From Chaunax sp. Z400 (taxonomy: Eukaryota; Chordata; Actinopteri; Lophiiformes; Chaunacidae): a DNA stretch of 64,000 bases. Made by a program: the position numbers and the translations under genes. This document shows, one piece after another, positions 54,176 through 64,000 of this stretch (position 1 is the first letter of the stretch; every line of letters begins with the position of its first letter). The DNA lies in assembly GCA_037577475.1 (NCBI GenBank), contig CM075197.1:15552518-15616517 (forward strand), read 5' to 3'. The notes under the pieces are model-generated. The model was not told the DNA's origin, did not search any database, and saw only the letters and a list, made by a program, of their open reading frames with translations.

Positions 54176-54558
54176 ATAACATTGCAGGAACCCTGAGGAC
54201 AGCCCTTTTGATGGCATACATGCCGGGTTGGAATTAGGATAAGGTTTGATTTAGTTAAAAGGGACTGATGGGCCTTGTCTTTCACTGAAGACTCGACTCT
54301 GCATTTGATTGCATTTTATTCAAGGCGAACCAAAACTCTACCTTTATACCGTTGTATATTTTGAATGCATTTCATGTCAAATAAATCTTTAAAAAGGCGT
54401 GGCTGCTCTTAAAAAGTAAACGTGATATACATCCATATTTGAAGCCGTTGAGAGACTTTGATTAGATAATGGATGTAATTTATTTGAATGTTTTAATCAT
54501 TTTTCAATTTGTTGAAGAAACTCTAGCTGAAAAGTGTATAAAAGGTGTTATACACAAT

Positions 54559-54589
54559 ACCAGTCAAAAGTCTGGACCCAGGTTCCCAC
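54559..54589. repeat. single Tc1-type terminus
   Basis: ACCAGTCAAAAGTCTGGACC matches the arm of the hairpin MITEs at 9,703 and 42,047 with several mismatches. No second arm is seen. Confidence 0.5.
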
Positions 54590-55295
54590 AAAACATTTCT
54601 TAAATCTGTAACTGATTGTGAAAAACCTTTTTGCTGCCATCCCCATCCGCTGGATACGGCTCTGACACAGTTGGTACGAGTACGTCTCTCGCAGCATCCC
54701 AAAATGCAGCACAAGTGCTGGCATGTCACAGTCTCCAGACTCCCTCTGGGCAACAACACACTCAACACTCTGTGACGTCAGAGAGCTCTTTGTATTGTGT
54801 GGAGGCTTTGCTGTCGGCCCCCGCATGGCTTCTGAGGAGGAGGAGAGGATGAGGTGGGATGGAGGGAAAGGCGGAGGTGGGCTTTACGCTGTGATGTAAT
54901 TTGATGGAAATTGTTATGTGTGGTGATGCTCCATCAGACGTAACCGTTGAACTGCACAGCCTCCTACTGGCTGAGGCATAGACCACATGAACACAGCAGA
55001 AATGATTGTATAACTGTGAAGAAATGATCCTGCCATTACATTTAGCAGCAGTGTTTTCTTATGTTCGGCATCAACAAGCCTATGTTCTTTGGGCAAATGA
55101 ACATATATACAGCAGCCTGAGGATATAATTTGAGTAACTCACATGGATCCACAGCTCTTTGATTATATTAATACTTTGGTTTAAAAATCATAAGATCTGT
55201 AAGCAGGATAATGGAAAAACATACAGTAATAAATGGCATTTTAAAAAGGCGTCATGTCTTTTCTTTAGTCTTTTATTAAACTGCTACAATCAAGC
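54590..55295. other. non-coding, nothing recognised
   Basis: A CRE palindrome lies at 54,773-54,780, followed by a G/A-rich stretch. No gene seen. Confidence 0.4.
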
Positions 55296-55853
55296 AATAT
55301 TATTCAACCCCCCATTGTATATTATAGCCCGATGCAACAAATTTGTAGAGACTTTGTAGAGAACCTTTTGCTGCTATGACCTGCTGCAAACATGATGCAC
55401 AGCCAGACACCAGCTCCTGACAGCATTCTTGAAGGAATCTTAGCCCATTCCTCGTGGGTAAAAGTCTCCTGTTCTGGAATATTCCGGGGTTTACGTACAG
55501 CAAGCCTTCTTGGACTTCTTCTGAATCCAAGTCTTGGTGGACTTTTTGAGGTCTGCTTGGGATCACCGTCCCTTTTGGAATGTCCAATGATGCCAAAGCC
55601 TCAGCGTCCTCATCTAGGATTTCCTGATACCTGATGGAATCCATCTCACCCTCTACATGCTGCAGGTTTGAGGCATACTAATCAGGGGCGTGAATCATTT
55701 TGTGACTGTAGTAGCCATTAAAACTAGCATGTTGTGTTGAATATGGAAAAAATATTATTAAAACTGTTCTCGTTTTATTTGGTTATTGCAAACAGCTGAT
55801 AAACAGTATAGTTTACCAGTAAACCTAATATACAGTGGGGTTGAATCATTTTT
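55296..55853 (-). mobile_element. Tc1-family transposon, internally deleted, with both inverted ends
   Basis: The left end ATTATTCAACCCCCCATTGT and the right end ACAGTGGGGTTGAATCATTT are inverted. Between them on the minus strand lie pieces of a Tc1 transposase. At about 560 bp it has lost most of the transposase, including the DNA-binding and central catalytic regions. Confidence 0.85.
55370..55640 (-). pseudogene. Tc1 transposase remnant, frameshifted
   Basis: MDSIRYQEILDED at 55,644-55,606, ARKP/VRKPRNIPEQETF and HEEWAKIP near 55,457-55,434, then QELVSGCASCLQQVIAAKG in a different frame. The pieces are colinear with the C-terminal third of the family, separated by a deletion and a frameshift. 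Confidence 0.85.
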
Positions 55854-57429
55854 CTTCAAACTGCTGTTGACTGCTGTGGAACTGAGTGGACAATGTTTAT
55901 TCTGGAAAATGAATATACATCGCCACCTAGTGGTTACATGTTACTCACTATGAAGGAGAAAGTTGTTTCATGCATGTTATTGAGGAGGCACAATGGTTGG
56001 AGATTAGTTTCTCATGCACAAGTCAGTGTTTGTATGCCAATGTTCAGGTGTTTTTAAATCATGATAACAATAATTCCAGAGTCTTTAAATGTCACTGAAT
56101 GATGCACGGAAGTAATCGACATCATATTTTCTCCATGGAGACCTGCCCACGTCACACCAATAAGAATAGTGCAGAAAAGAAGGAAATACAAAATCTCTCA
56201 AAGTGAAATAATTAAATCTATGTCAGAATATAATGCATTTCTATCACTGACAGTAAGAAGCTCATTGAGAACATGGTATAAATTAATTCAGTAAAAATGA
56301 GACACATCATAACATTAAGATTTCCATGAAACTGAGTTTAATAGATTGTTAAAAATAAGGCTATGATGCTGCTTTAGCAAACATTGACCAGGAAAAAAAC
56401 AACAACAACATTGTTATGGCGTCCAGATAGACCCTGTAAAACAGGTCGATGTGTGGCCAATCTCTGGGGTGTAACAGATGGACATACAGGGAGCACACAT
56501 ACATCGCACAATTACAGATTCAAGCACACACTGATAAATGTGTCTTGCATTCAAAAACATGTAAACCTACACATGTACTGTACACACGCAAACATACATA
56601 TAGACCCCACCCAAAACGGTGGCATTAGACATTTCGAGATTTAGCTGAAAACATAGCAGTGTTCTCTTAAAAAAAACATGCATAGCTTCGTATATGAATG
56701 TGTTGTTCAAAAAACGAGTTATGGTTCGCACAATTTCATCGCATGGTTTGTCAAAAATGTCCAACATAATTACATGAATTTCTTTTATCTAACCATTATT
56801 AACAATCACATAAACTCATTGGACTACACCAGCCTCCTATTATATTTTGCTTGTGTATAAAGTTACATTCTGAACCGAGATAGGCTCGATAACAAAGTAA
56901 ATAAATACTGGAATGGCAAAAACACAATATAAAGTTCATATTTTGAAATGGACTGAAGACCAATCTTGGCCCAAATTTTCAGATATAAAAACAAATTAAA
57001 ACACCTGCTCAACACTGGTGTCCTGTTAGCGTGTTTTACAGTCACCATCAAAATACTCATTATTTCATGAAACTCACACATGAATACAAAATACGTATGA
57101 TGCTGAAAATAACAACAAAAAAATGCATTTGTAACGACAAAACAAGGAATGATGAAGCAATCAGGAGAGAGTCTCTTAGTGCGGTGTGCATGTCCATTAA
57201 AAGATAACATGCAAAAACATTTTTAGTCAGATTCAAGCTTATTTCCCCAAAAGATGACAGCCTGAAAAAAACACACGTATAGCTTCAAATTATTAGACTC
57301 ATGGGACGTTTGAGGTTAAAAAAGTTTCATGTTTCATGGTCCTTCTTCCTTAGTGCTTTGGTTACTGGGGTGGCATGTCGTTAGAAATATTTGCACGTTA
57401 TGTTCCCTTCAAATGTTCCGTTCATAGCA
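55854..57429. other. non-coding; may include distal spag9 3' UTR
   Basis: No coding frame. It is free of recognisable repeats from about 56,400 onward, which would fit a longer 3' UTR, but no polyadenylation hexamer supports a specific end there. Confidence 0.35.
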
Positions 57430-58495
57430 GTGTAGTGGACATTACCATGGTTTTATTTCCAGACGTCAAGCGACTAACACGCGTCCTTTTAAAGTGCCAA
57501 TTAGCTGAAGCAAATAGGAAATACCACAGGCTGGTTTCACTTTAAAATGTCTAAGCAGGCACACACGGACAAGGATACAGGGATTTCCCCATGCAGGCTA
57601 ATGCTAACCTACAGTAGAGGAATCTTCTAGTCACAGGAAACCTTTAAAGTATCCGAACTGCTTAGACATTATTTATATGACAAAATGTAAACCTGTGGGA
57701 AATAGGGCTCGGTGTCATTCGGTAGTGGTACAACCTTCTCAAGCATTGTTTCATCCTACAGTTTCCTGCTGTGTAAAAGCAAATTAACTTACCACTGGTA
57801 TGTCCAAACTGTTTTTCTAATGATCAGTGGAGTAATTCGCCTAAATTTGTTTTTTTTTAAAACACACATTCAAAGAACTGAAACTCCTACATCTTGAGTT
57901 GTAGGCAGCATATTTTGACACCTGGCCTTAGTGTTAAAGACAATAAAAATTCTCAACATAACATAAACCTCAGTGAACGCACACTTGATGCTCACACAGG
58001 TACAGACGTGGTTTACAAATGTCCTAAAGTCTGATGTCTATAATATAAAATATACGTCAGTTAAGTCAAACCTTCCTGCTCCTTCTCTAATTCCTTTCAA
58101 CAACCTTCCCCTTTTATCTCTCATGTCGAACCCCTTTTTTGTAGACAAACAAAACATCTGCACACAACCTGATCAAACTAACACCTTTAGTTGCACTGAC
58201 TGAGCCTTTTCCCTGTGTGCAACAGCTTTTACAACATGCGACCCAGCAGAAGGGAACACTTGGACGATGGACATATTCTTTAAATTAACATAAACCTCAC
58301 CTTAACTTTTTCAAATTCATGAAGAATAAACTGTACAAAACACGGACTAAAAATAAATGTATTTCTTTTACAAAGTAGTCGACTACTCAGGCATTGAGAA
58401 CAATCAGTAATACGGAATTAAAAAGAGAGAGGGGCATGCAGGGGGGTGTTGGGCAGCCCTGGTGTCGACACAACAGTCTGTGGTTTTTATTTCTT
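57430..58495 (-). other. probable 3' UTR of spag9
   Basis: The roughly 1.07 kb after the stop codon has no recognisable repeat and no coding potential. An AATAAA on the minus strand lies at 57457-57452 and would place cleavage near 57,430. Another AATAAA at 58491-58486 is only a few bases after the stop and is unlikely to be used. The end is a prediction; the UTR could continue further left. Confidence 0.4.
57452..57457 (-). terminator. candidate polyadenylation signal AATAAA for spag9
   Basis: The hexamer lies within minus-strand GGAAATAAAACC, about 1.04 kb past the stop codon. It is the first canonical hexamer downstream apart from the one touching the stop codon. Confidence 0.35.
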
Positions 58496-58611
58496 TCAAT
58501 CAGGAGATGTTGTGACCTGCCAGACGATGAGGTGGCTCCGCTCAGCCTTGGTCGGTGCTGACTGGCTGGCTGTTGTCTCTGATAAACCATCCAACTCACT
58601 GCCTTCATCAC
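58496..58611 (-). CDS. spag9: spag9 last coding exon with stop codon
   Basis: The acceptor CTACCTCCTCAG is followed by DEGSELDGLSE, then TKAERSHLIVWQV and the C-terminus TTSPD with TGA at 58498-58496. The final five residues differ from both human JIP4 (MYGNE) and JIP3 (SYTPE) as I recall them. The reading frame stays open upstream of the acceptor, so intron retention would extend the frame without an immediate stop. Confidence 0.92.
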
Positions 58612-61600
58612 CTGAGGAGGTAGATGATGAGTCAAACAAACAGCTCACAATGTGGGCCACATTGGAGACATTAGACTTTGATTGAACAGTTTTAATAATC
58701 ACACAGTAACATTATCTGTTCTCTGATGTAATCTTTTGTATTTAGCTTTTCACTAAGGCAAAACATAATCTTGACTCACTGGCTCCACCAAAATGAAAAC
58801 AGCCTCGGTGTTTAAACAGCGGTGCAATAGGAGTAATGCACTCACCCATTCTGAAGTCGATGTAGCCTTCGCCTCCACTCATGACCAGGTATGTTTTGGG
58901 ATCTGAGGTCGTGTCAGAGGATTCAGACGCAGGGTCATCGGAGCCTGAATCTGCAGTGCCTGGAGGGGGCATCGCCTGACCTGTGACGAAAATCAAATGT
59001 TTTTGTATCATAGGAATTCATTTTTTTTAAAATCAGGAACCTTTAATTAGAAAGCAGCTACCATTGTTACTTAATGATTTACATTAGCAAAATAAATGCA
59101 GGGATGCAACTAATAATAGACTGCTATTTATTCTCTTTATTGTTTAGTCTACGACGTCCAAAAAGTTTCCTAGAGTCTGCAGTATTTATTCTACAAATGT
59201 CAAAGTTTGTCTGAAGCGCCAGTAAAAAAGAAACCTCTAAAATAATCACTTTACAGTCGTTTAAAACAGATGCAGCAAATCATCGTGTTTAAGAAGCAAC
59301 GACAAACATATTCTGGGCATTTTTTAATAACCAACTAGCTATTTTGCGATTGAGCAGTTATCAAAATAGTTCCTTGATTGTTGCACGAGACTGACAATGT
59401 TTATTGGTTGGCAGCTAATTTGTCTTATTTTTATACCCCAGTTTGTCTGCACTTGTTGCTTACCGGGCACGTTGACAAAAAACTTGACAGCATCTCGATG
59501 TCCATGGAAACACAGCTGGGCGTGGGCCATGGAGCAGTATGGCACGAAGCTGCCTGACATGGCACAGTCTGAACCGTCATCACCGTAAACACGCACAGCA
59601 CTGCCGGGCCGGTTTGGCACTACTACTCCTTTTGTCTTGTTGGCTGCAGAATAAAAAAGAAAGAAATGTATAGGTCAAAATGTATCTTGGTTTCTCATTT
59701 CATTTGTCTGTTTTGTTTTGCTGTGTTAAGTCAGAGACACCAAAACAAGTCTGTGGGGGAGAGGGTCAGTTTATCGGACAAAGGGCGAGGTCATGAATGT
59801 GACAAAAGAAATATTTCTTTAAGCCACACTGAGATGACACATTTTGTTCCACTGATAAATACATTCCTACTCAAAATCACGCTGTTAGAAAATGAAGAGT
59901 TTCAGCTATGCCATACCTTCAGACAGCGGAATGGAGATGATGACGCCGTTTCCTGTCCCCACCCACAGCCGACCGCAGGACACCATCAGAGCTGTGATTC
60001 TCACAAACGAGAAGCCCAATTTACCCGTACCTGCAACATACCGTTTCAAGCCACGTGTAAAAAAAATCTGGAGGACAGAGTTCAGTATCTGTACAAAATA
60101 TACAAATGCTGTCTCAAAAAATATGAGGCTACTGCACATGTACTCCTGCACAGAAGTTATATGCTATAAATACTGTATGTTTTGTCATCATTAATAGCTT
60201 TGGCTTATTATAACGCTAGCTGGTGATAAAACAGCTGGTAAAAATTCTTTTTTTTTTAAATAAATAGAAAGTTAGGATTTCAGAAAAGTATCCACACCCA
60301 ACATCTTGCTGACGTAGGGCTCGATATCCACGTCTTGGAGGTGCTGGTAAGTGTGGGCGTGAAACAAGCGTAGAGTTGAATCCAGTCGGATGGACACCCA
60401 GATACCGTCTCCAACCCAGGCCAGCTGCCGCACCTGACTCTCTTTGCGAGGATGAGCATCAAATGACTTCTGCTCGGACAGGCAACATTGAGATGATGCG
60501 ATGTCAAGGTATTATGGAAATGCTAAATGCAAGCTTTAATATTTTTTGGTTGATTGGACAGGAAATAGAACGTTTACTGAATACAGTGGTAGCTGTACCT
60601 CAATCTTCATGGCCTTAGGCTGGATGACATACATCTTGTTCCTGTAGCCGCACCACACCTTGTCATGGACTACTGTCATACAGCGGATAGAGTGGTGGGG
60701 CCGGCCCAGATCCAACAGGTGGTAATTGGTTAAATCCCACTGACCGTCTGCTTGGGAGGATTATTTTTAGATAGATAGATTAGATCATTGTGGCATACGG
60801 TGACCGATAAAAAATACCTTAAAACAATGTAATTCCTATGAAAATGTTAAAGAACTTCTTTTTAGCTTCGTCAACTACAAAGAGCGCTAACCCACAGACT
60901 CACCAATGCCTCTGTGGAAAATTGCTATTGTTCCATCAGCCAAAGCTGCAAGGACTCTCCCTTTAACATGCCTGTAAAATAAGACACACGCAATTGTTCT
61001 CGCAGTTCACTATTTGCTCAGCTGAGAAGGTGGCTGCAGTCTGTCATCCCTCCAGGACCCCGAGGTGAGAGTAATAAATATAGGGGCTGACCCGAGTAAG
61101 TGTCTTATTTTCTCTTACTATGCTTATATGTTCTGAACCAAATAAGCAAAAACTCATTAGGCAGTAAACCTGATTCTGACTCTGTACTCACACTATGCTG
61201 AGGATGGAGTCTTTCAGCTTGATGGCATGGAGACATTTCCTCCATCGGGCCACAGACGAGTGGACATACAGACTTGAGAGAGGGAGAAAGAGAGACAAAG
61301 AAAGGCAGATCAGAGTCCATCGCTGGCTGATGAGGAGGCTGATAACGGCACATTACAGAGGTGGTGACATCATAAGTGAATGGATAATTTTGCTCATAAT
61401 CAAGGTTGTTTGATAATGACAGAAACAGAACCATTACTGAAACATGCTTGATTTCATAAACATGTCAGTCACTTCATAAAAAGAACAGTAAATGCTCACA
61501 ATAGTAAGACGTCACATCCATCACCTCTTTTTTATCATTTTATTAGTTGTGAGATCAGAGCCTCCCCTAATAATCTGCTGCTAAGGTTATACAACCCTCT

Positions 61601-64000
61601 GGAGGCTGCGGTCCTGCTCACCATCCATTCTGAGCCCCTAACCACATGGTGGGGAGAGCGCTACTCATCCTCAGGGCTTCCCCCTCTGACGGGTCTGACG
61701 AGTCTTCTGGCAAAGAAGTCACAACATCCTGCCTGGAGCCCCTGAATCACAGGAGACAGAAGATTCACCTGTATTTCAAACGCACTCATAATAATAAAAA
61801 AAAAAAAAGTTACATAGTTTTAAAATTAATAATCACACCCTCCAAATTTGGTAGTCTACAAAAGTTGCGACAATTTCCCATCTCTCCCTCTTCCCCTCGC
61901 TGCTGCCCTGTTTATATATTGCTGCCAGCTTTTTCAGCCTGACCACAAACCCAGCATCCACCTGTAGGGTCTGGTTAAGATGGTTCAAGATGTTTATCTT
62001 TAGTAGTGATAACATTATTGTTCACCTTTGTGTGTCAGCAGAGGAGTCAGTGGGTTCCACCCCCAGTGGGTCGGTGAACACATGCTCCGTGTAGATTCCT
62101 GGCTGGTTTTGATCCGCTCCCTGGACGTCCTCTCCTTCTTCGCCCTCACCAGCATTAGCCTCCGTTGCCTCCATTGCTTCTTCCGCTGTAGGGACGCCGT
62201 CTTCGGCCGGACTGGTCTCCCTGGACAGCTCAACTGTGGGTATCGTGGATTGTAAGGTTAGCTTAACCTACACTTAATTTTGCCACCCCTGGATAAACGG
62301 TATCATCAAAGCTGGTTATCAGCTAATCTCCTGATTATGTTCCAGTTCTGACCATGCTCACATGAAAAAGGTTCCTAAATACAGCAAATCGCATGCAACA
62401 CTCTCAAAACCATGAGTGGAGTAATTAATATGAGATCAAAATATGATATCTGCGGGTAAATTTGATTAATGCAGCTGCAAAAAGTGATTTACAGTCAGGT
62501 ACAAAAAGCAACTGTAGACACAGAGGAAATAATATCCAAATATCAAAAGTGAGGCTGGGGCTTTAAATAAGTCTGACATTTATTCCACAGGCCTCGTCAA
62601 AAAACGGCTGGCAGTTTCAACATTTATAGTAGTTTGGAGTAACTTCATTATCTATTTATTTTCTGTGGTGACATTTTGCCACATGATTAACAAACTATTA
62701 GGAAAACATCTCAAAGTAATTAAGTGATGATTGTGCAGCCAAATCAGAAAAGGATCGTTTCAAATAGTTCAAAAAAGGAGGGCCTCAGAAAAAAATACAA
62801 TTTGAAGGTTGATCAGACAGGAATGAAACATCAATAGTCTACTGAGCTCTTTAAATATGTGTGGACATATTTTCTAATAATGTGATTGTTTACTGCTTTG
62901 TTTCCAATTATAATCTTAGTCAATAGTCAAAATGAAACGTTCCACTGACAAGAATCCTGCAGGGAATAAAGCAAACTTGAAGTTAAATGCATCTACAATC
63001 CCCATTATTTAGGCTGTTATTGTATTAACTATGATGTAGGGCTGCACAATATTGGGGAAAAAAATGACATTGTGATATTTTAATTTCTGCAATATATGTC
63101 GAATCACTCCTGACAACCAATAATTGTTAAAAAAAAAAGAGTAAGAAAATACATCCACTAAACCGTACAAAATGTAGTAAGTTGCAATGACATACAGTAT
63201 GTCCTATCTGTACTGCAAAACACAAATAGATCACAAGTTCATACAGGTGTACACACATGCACACGCATGTGTGTGTGTGTGTCTCCATGTTGTTTTCCCC
63301 ACAACCCCAAAATAGTTCAGTTCCAATCCAGTTCACGACACCACAAAGAAAGACAACTCAAAACTCCACATCAGGTTTGACCCCAGAAAAATCTCTCCAC
63401 CAAGACTACTACACACACCTACTGGATTATTCCTTACCACCAGCTGGCCACAGAGACACAGACTTGAGTTGGTGCTGAGGGTTTAGCCGAGGGTTTGCCT
63501 ACCAACAAACTAAATCATGTTCTATAAGTCAGTCTATAATCATGTCAAATGAGACCCACAAGTGTTTTCCTTTTGCATCAAGCAGTGAAGAAGCAGAATG
63601 ATGTGTTTGAGTTACACCTATTGCACTTATGCCCATTGCAATGTTGATGTTGAGACAATATATCGCGCAGCCCTACTATGAAGTCACTGCTTTAAATCCA
63701 GAGTGGCAACACAGTTGTAAACTGGAGAACTAGACCAGACAAGATCGCCCCCCCTACTGGAAAAACTGAATGTGTGCTGACGTGGAATAGACCATACCCT
63801 CTATCATAGGTACATGTGAGGTAAAGACATGCTATATCAAAGATGATCTACCTGAGCCAGAGATGCCGCTGTGCTCCGTGGGCTGGTCAGTCAAACTTGA
63901 GCTGGCCGTCTGCGGGACGGCAGTGGTCCCCTCTGCTGCCATGGCACCATCGCTGCCTGTGGAGCCCACACTGGCAACACTGCCAGCCAGTGAAACCCCA
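58496..64000 (-). CDS. spag9: spag9 (JIP4) scaffold protein, C-terminal 496 residues in 11 exons; 5' part off the window
   Basis: Eleven exons with GT-AG borders join in frame without a stop: 64000-63852, 62233-62026, 61741-61622, 61272-61192, 60971-60904, 60747-60599, 60469-60298, 60030-59917, 59643-59464, 58980-58846, 58611-58496. The family (JIP3/JIP4) scaffolds JNK and p38 MAP kinase modules and links cargo such as endosomes and lysosomes to kinesin-1 and dynein-dynactin. Residues 1-147 are an acidic, Ser/Thr-rich linker; residues 148-496 form the WD40-like propeller. Diagnostic stretches are LPTMWLGAQNGC, FDAHPRKESQVRQLAWVGDG, YCSMAHAQLCFHGHRDAVKF and TKAERSHLIVWQV. JIP4-like traits are VPTAEEA, TEHVFTDPLGV, GYIDFRMGDEG and SHLIVWQV; JIP3 has FRIGDGE and SHIIVWQV as I recall it. 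RVYGDD is nearer to JIP3. The coiled coils, leucine zipper and RH domains should lie beyond 64,000. I cannot tell spag9a from spag9b. Confidence 0.92.
58846..58980 (-). CDS. spag9: spag9 exon, Ser/Asp-rich loop then GGEGYIDFRM
   Basis: This 135-bp exon enters and leaves in phase 1. A variable acidic loop (GSDDPASESSDTTSDPKT) precedes LVMSGGEGYIDFRMG. The loop is much less conserved than its surroundings, as in other members of the family. Confidence 0.92.
59464..59643 (-). CDS. spag9: spag9 exon, propeller (PYCSMAHAQLCFHGHRDAVK)
   Basis: This 180-bp exon has acceptor TTCTGCAG and donor GTAAGC. It starts ANKTKG, as in JIP4 (TNKTSG). It then carries RPGSAVRVYGDDGSD and the family signature through KFFVNVP. 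Confidence 0.94.
59917..60030 (-). CDS. spag9: spag9 exon, propeller (GTGKLGFSFVRITALMVSCG)
   Basis: This 114-bp exon has acceptor TATGTTGCAG and donor GTATGG. It encodes the GKLGFSFVRITALMVSC block, then RLWVGTGNGVIISIPLSE. It enters and leaves in phase 1. Confidence 0.94.
60298..60469 (-). CDS. spag9: spag9 exon, propeller (KSFDAHPRKESQVRQLAWVG)
   Basis: This 172-bp exon has acceptor TCCGAGCAG and donor GTGTGG (weak but canonical GT). It continues DGIWVSIRLDSTLRLFHAHT and ends QDVDIEPYVSKML. It enters in phase 0 and leaves in phase 1. Confidence 0.94.
60599..60747 (-). CDS. spag9: spag9 exon, propeller (GQWDLTNYHLLDLGRPHHSI)
   Basis: This 149-bp exon ends in phase 0 at donor GTACAG. It includes RCMTVVHDKVWCGYRNK and a Lys-rich end, PKAMKIE. 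The Arg-Asn in CGYRNK and the Val-His before DKVW match JIP4 better than JIP3. Confidence 0.94.
60904..60971 (-). CDS. spag9: spag9 exon, propeller (HVKGRVLAALADGTIAIFHR)
   Basis: This 68-bp exon has acceptor TTTTACAG and donor GTGAGT; it enters in phase 2 and leaves in phase 1. It encodes a typical WD-like strand pair, VLAALADGTIAIFHRG. Confidence 0.94.
61192..61272 (-). CDS. spag9: spag9 exon, propeller (LYVHSSVARWRKCLHAIKLK)
   Basis: This 81-bp exon enters and leaves in phase 2, with acceptor CTCTCAAG and donor GTGAGT. It encodes LYVHSSVARWRKCLHAIKLK followed by DSILSIV. It is among the most conserved parts of the family. Confidence 0.94.
61622..61741 (-). CDS. spag9: spag9 exon, start of the WD40-like propeller
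   Basis: It runs from a split Arg codon through SSALPTMWLGAQNG to a split Cys codon. It is 120 bp, entering and leaving in phase 2, with acceptor TGATTCAG and donor GTGAGC. The LPTMWLGAQNGC block is nearly invariant in JIP3/JIP4 and marks the first propeller blade. Confidence 0.93.
62026..62233 (-). CDS. spag9: spag9 exon, acidic linker with TEHVFTDPLGV
   Basis: The acceptor ends CCCACAG and the donor is GTGAAC. The exon carries a JIP4-like block (VPTAEEAMEATEANAG), a Glu-rich run, then YTEHVFTDPLGVEP. It enters in phase 1, giving a split Val codon, and leaves in phase 2. This exon is the best evidence for JIP4 over JIP3, whose matching region is Pro-rich as I recall it. Confidence 0.9.
62234..63036 (-). 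other. spag9 intron sequence left of the MITE, nothing recognised
   Basis: AT-rich intron sequence between the 62,233 acceptor side and the MITE. I see no exon-like frame, RNA gene or repeat in it. Confidence 0.5.
63037..63675. mobile_element. hAT-type MITE inside the first visible spag9 intron
   Basis: The left end TAGGGCTGCACAATAT and the right end ATATATCGCGCAGCCCTA are imperfect inverted termini. They are flanked by CTATGATG (63029-63036) and CTATGAAG (63676-63683), an 8-bp duplication with one mismatch, as expected for hAT elements. Internal sequence has no transposase. It includes a short CA/TG stretch near 63,250. The GGGCTGCAC(A/G)ATAT terminus is common in teleost genomes. Confidence 0.8.
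63852..64000 (-). CDS. spag9: spag9 exon, acidic/Ser-Thr linker (partial at the window edge)
   Basis: It encodes residues 1-49 of the visible part, beginning GVSLAGSVASVGS and ending HSGISGS, and stops in phase 1 at a GTAGAT donor. The composition (Ala, Ser, Thr, Gly) fits the poorly conserved linker ahead of the propeller. Its true 5' border is outside the window, so the exon may be longer. Confidence 0.8.

Noticed and set aside
58486..58491. AATAAA immediately after the spag9 stop codon
   Set aside because: It would leave almost no 3' UTR; a more distal signal is more likely.
59666..60169. 167-codon plus-strand frame
   Set aside because: It is antisense to a spag9 exon and its introns.

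Overview
This is a nuclear genome segment from a bony fish, most likely a spiny-rayed teleost. The background is AT-rich with long dinucleotide repeats. The decayed mobile elements match families I know from teleost genomes: Tc1/mariner relatives, hAT-type MITEs, an RTE-like LINE, an L1-like LINE tail and a tRNA-derived SINE. There are no operons or bacterial signals, and coding sequence is split into short exons with GT-AG introns.

Only one gene can be read with confidence. At the right end (58,496-64,000, minus strand) lie the last 11 coding exons of a JNK-interacting scaffold protein, best matched to spag9 (JIP4) rather than mapk8ip3 (JIP3). All exons join in frame to give the C-terminal 496 residues, covering an acidic linker, the WD40-like propeller and the conserved C-terminus. 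The 5' part of the gene lies beyond the right edge. A 3' UTR probably continues to about 57,430.

At the left end (about 1,049-1,460, minus strand) is a CpG-rich core promoter: two CCAAT boxes, a GC box and a TATA box, followed by a candidate non-coding first exon with a strong splice donor. The gene it would drive runs off the left edge. In tetrapods TOB1 lies downstream of SPAG9 on the same strand, so tob1 is a reasonable guess, but nothing in the window proves it.

The 56 kb between these two points looks like a gene desert. I found no further conserved exons. It contains three Tc1-family remnants (4,959; 32,361; 55,296), an RTE-like insertion with a perfect 16-bp target-site duplication (8,240-9,653), a perfect 31-bp hairpin MITE and a second copy in opposite orientation (9,703; 42,047), hAT-like MITEs (29,486; and 63,037 inside a spag9 intron), a 120-bp foldback (38,082), LTR-like repeats, LINE tails, a SINE, and many AT, TG/CA, CT, GATA and AAT microsatellites. 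Two regulatory-looking patches stand out: three full CRE palindromes at 3.8-4.9 kb, and an isolated CpG-rich patch with a YY1-type motif at 27.3-27.9 kb. I saw no convincing new gene system.
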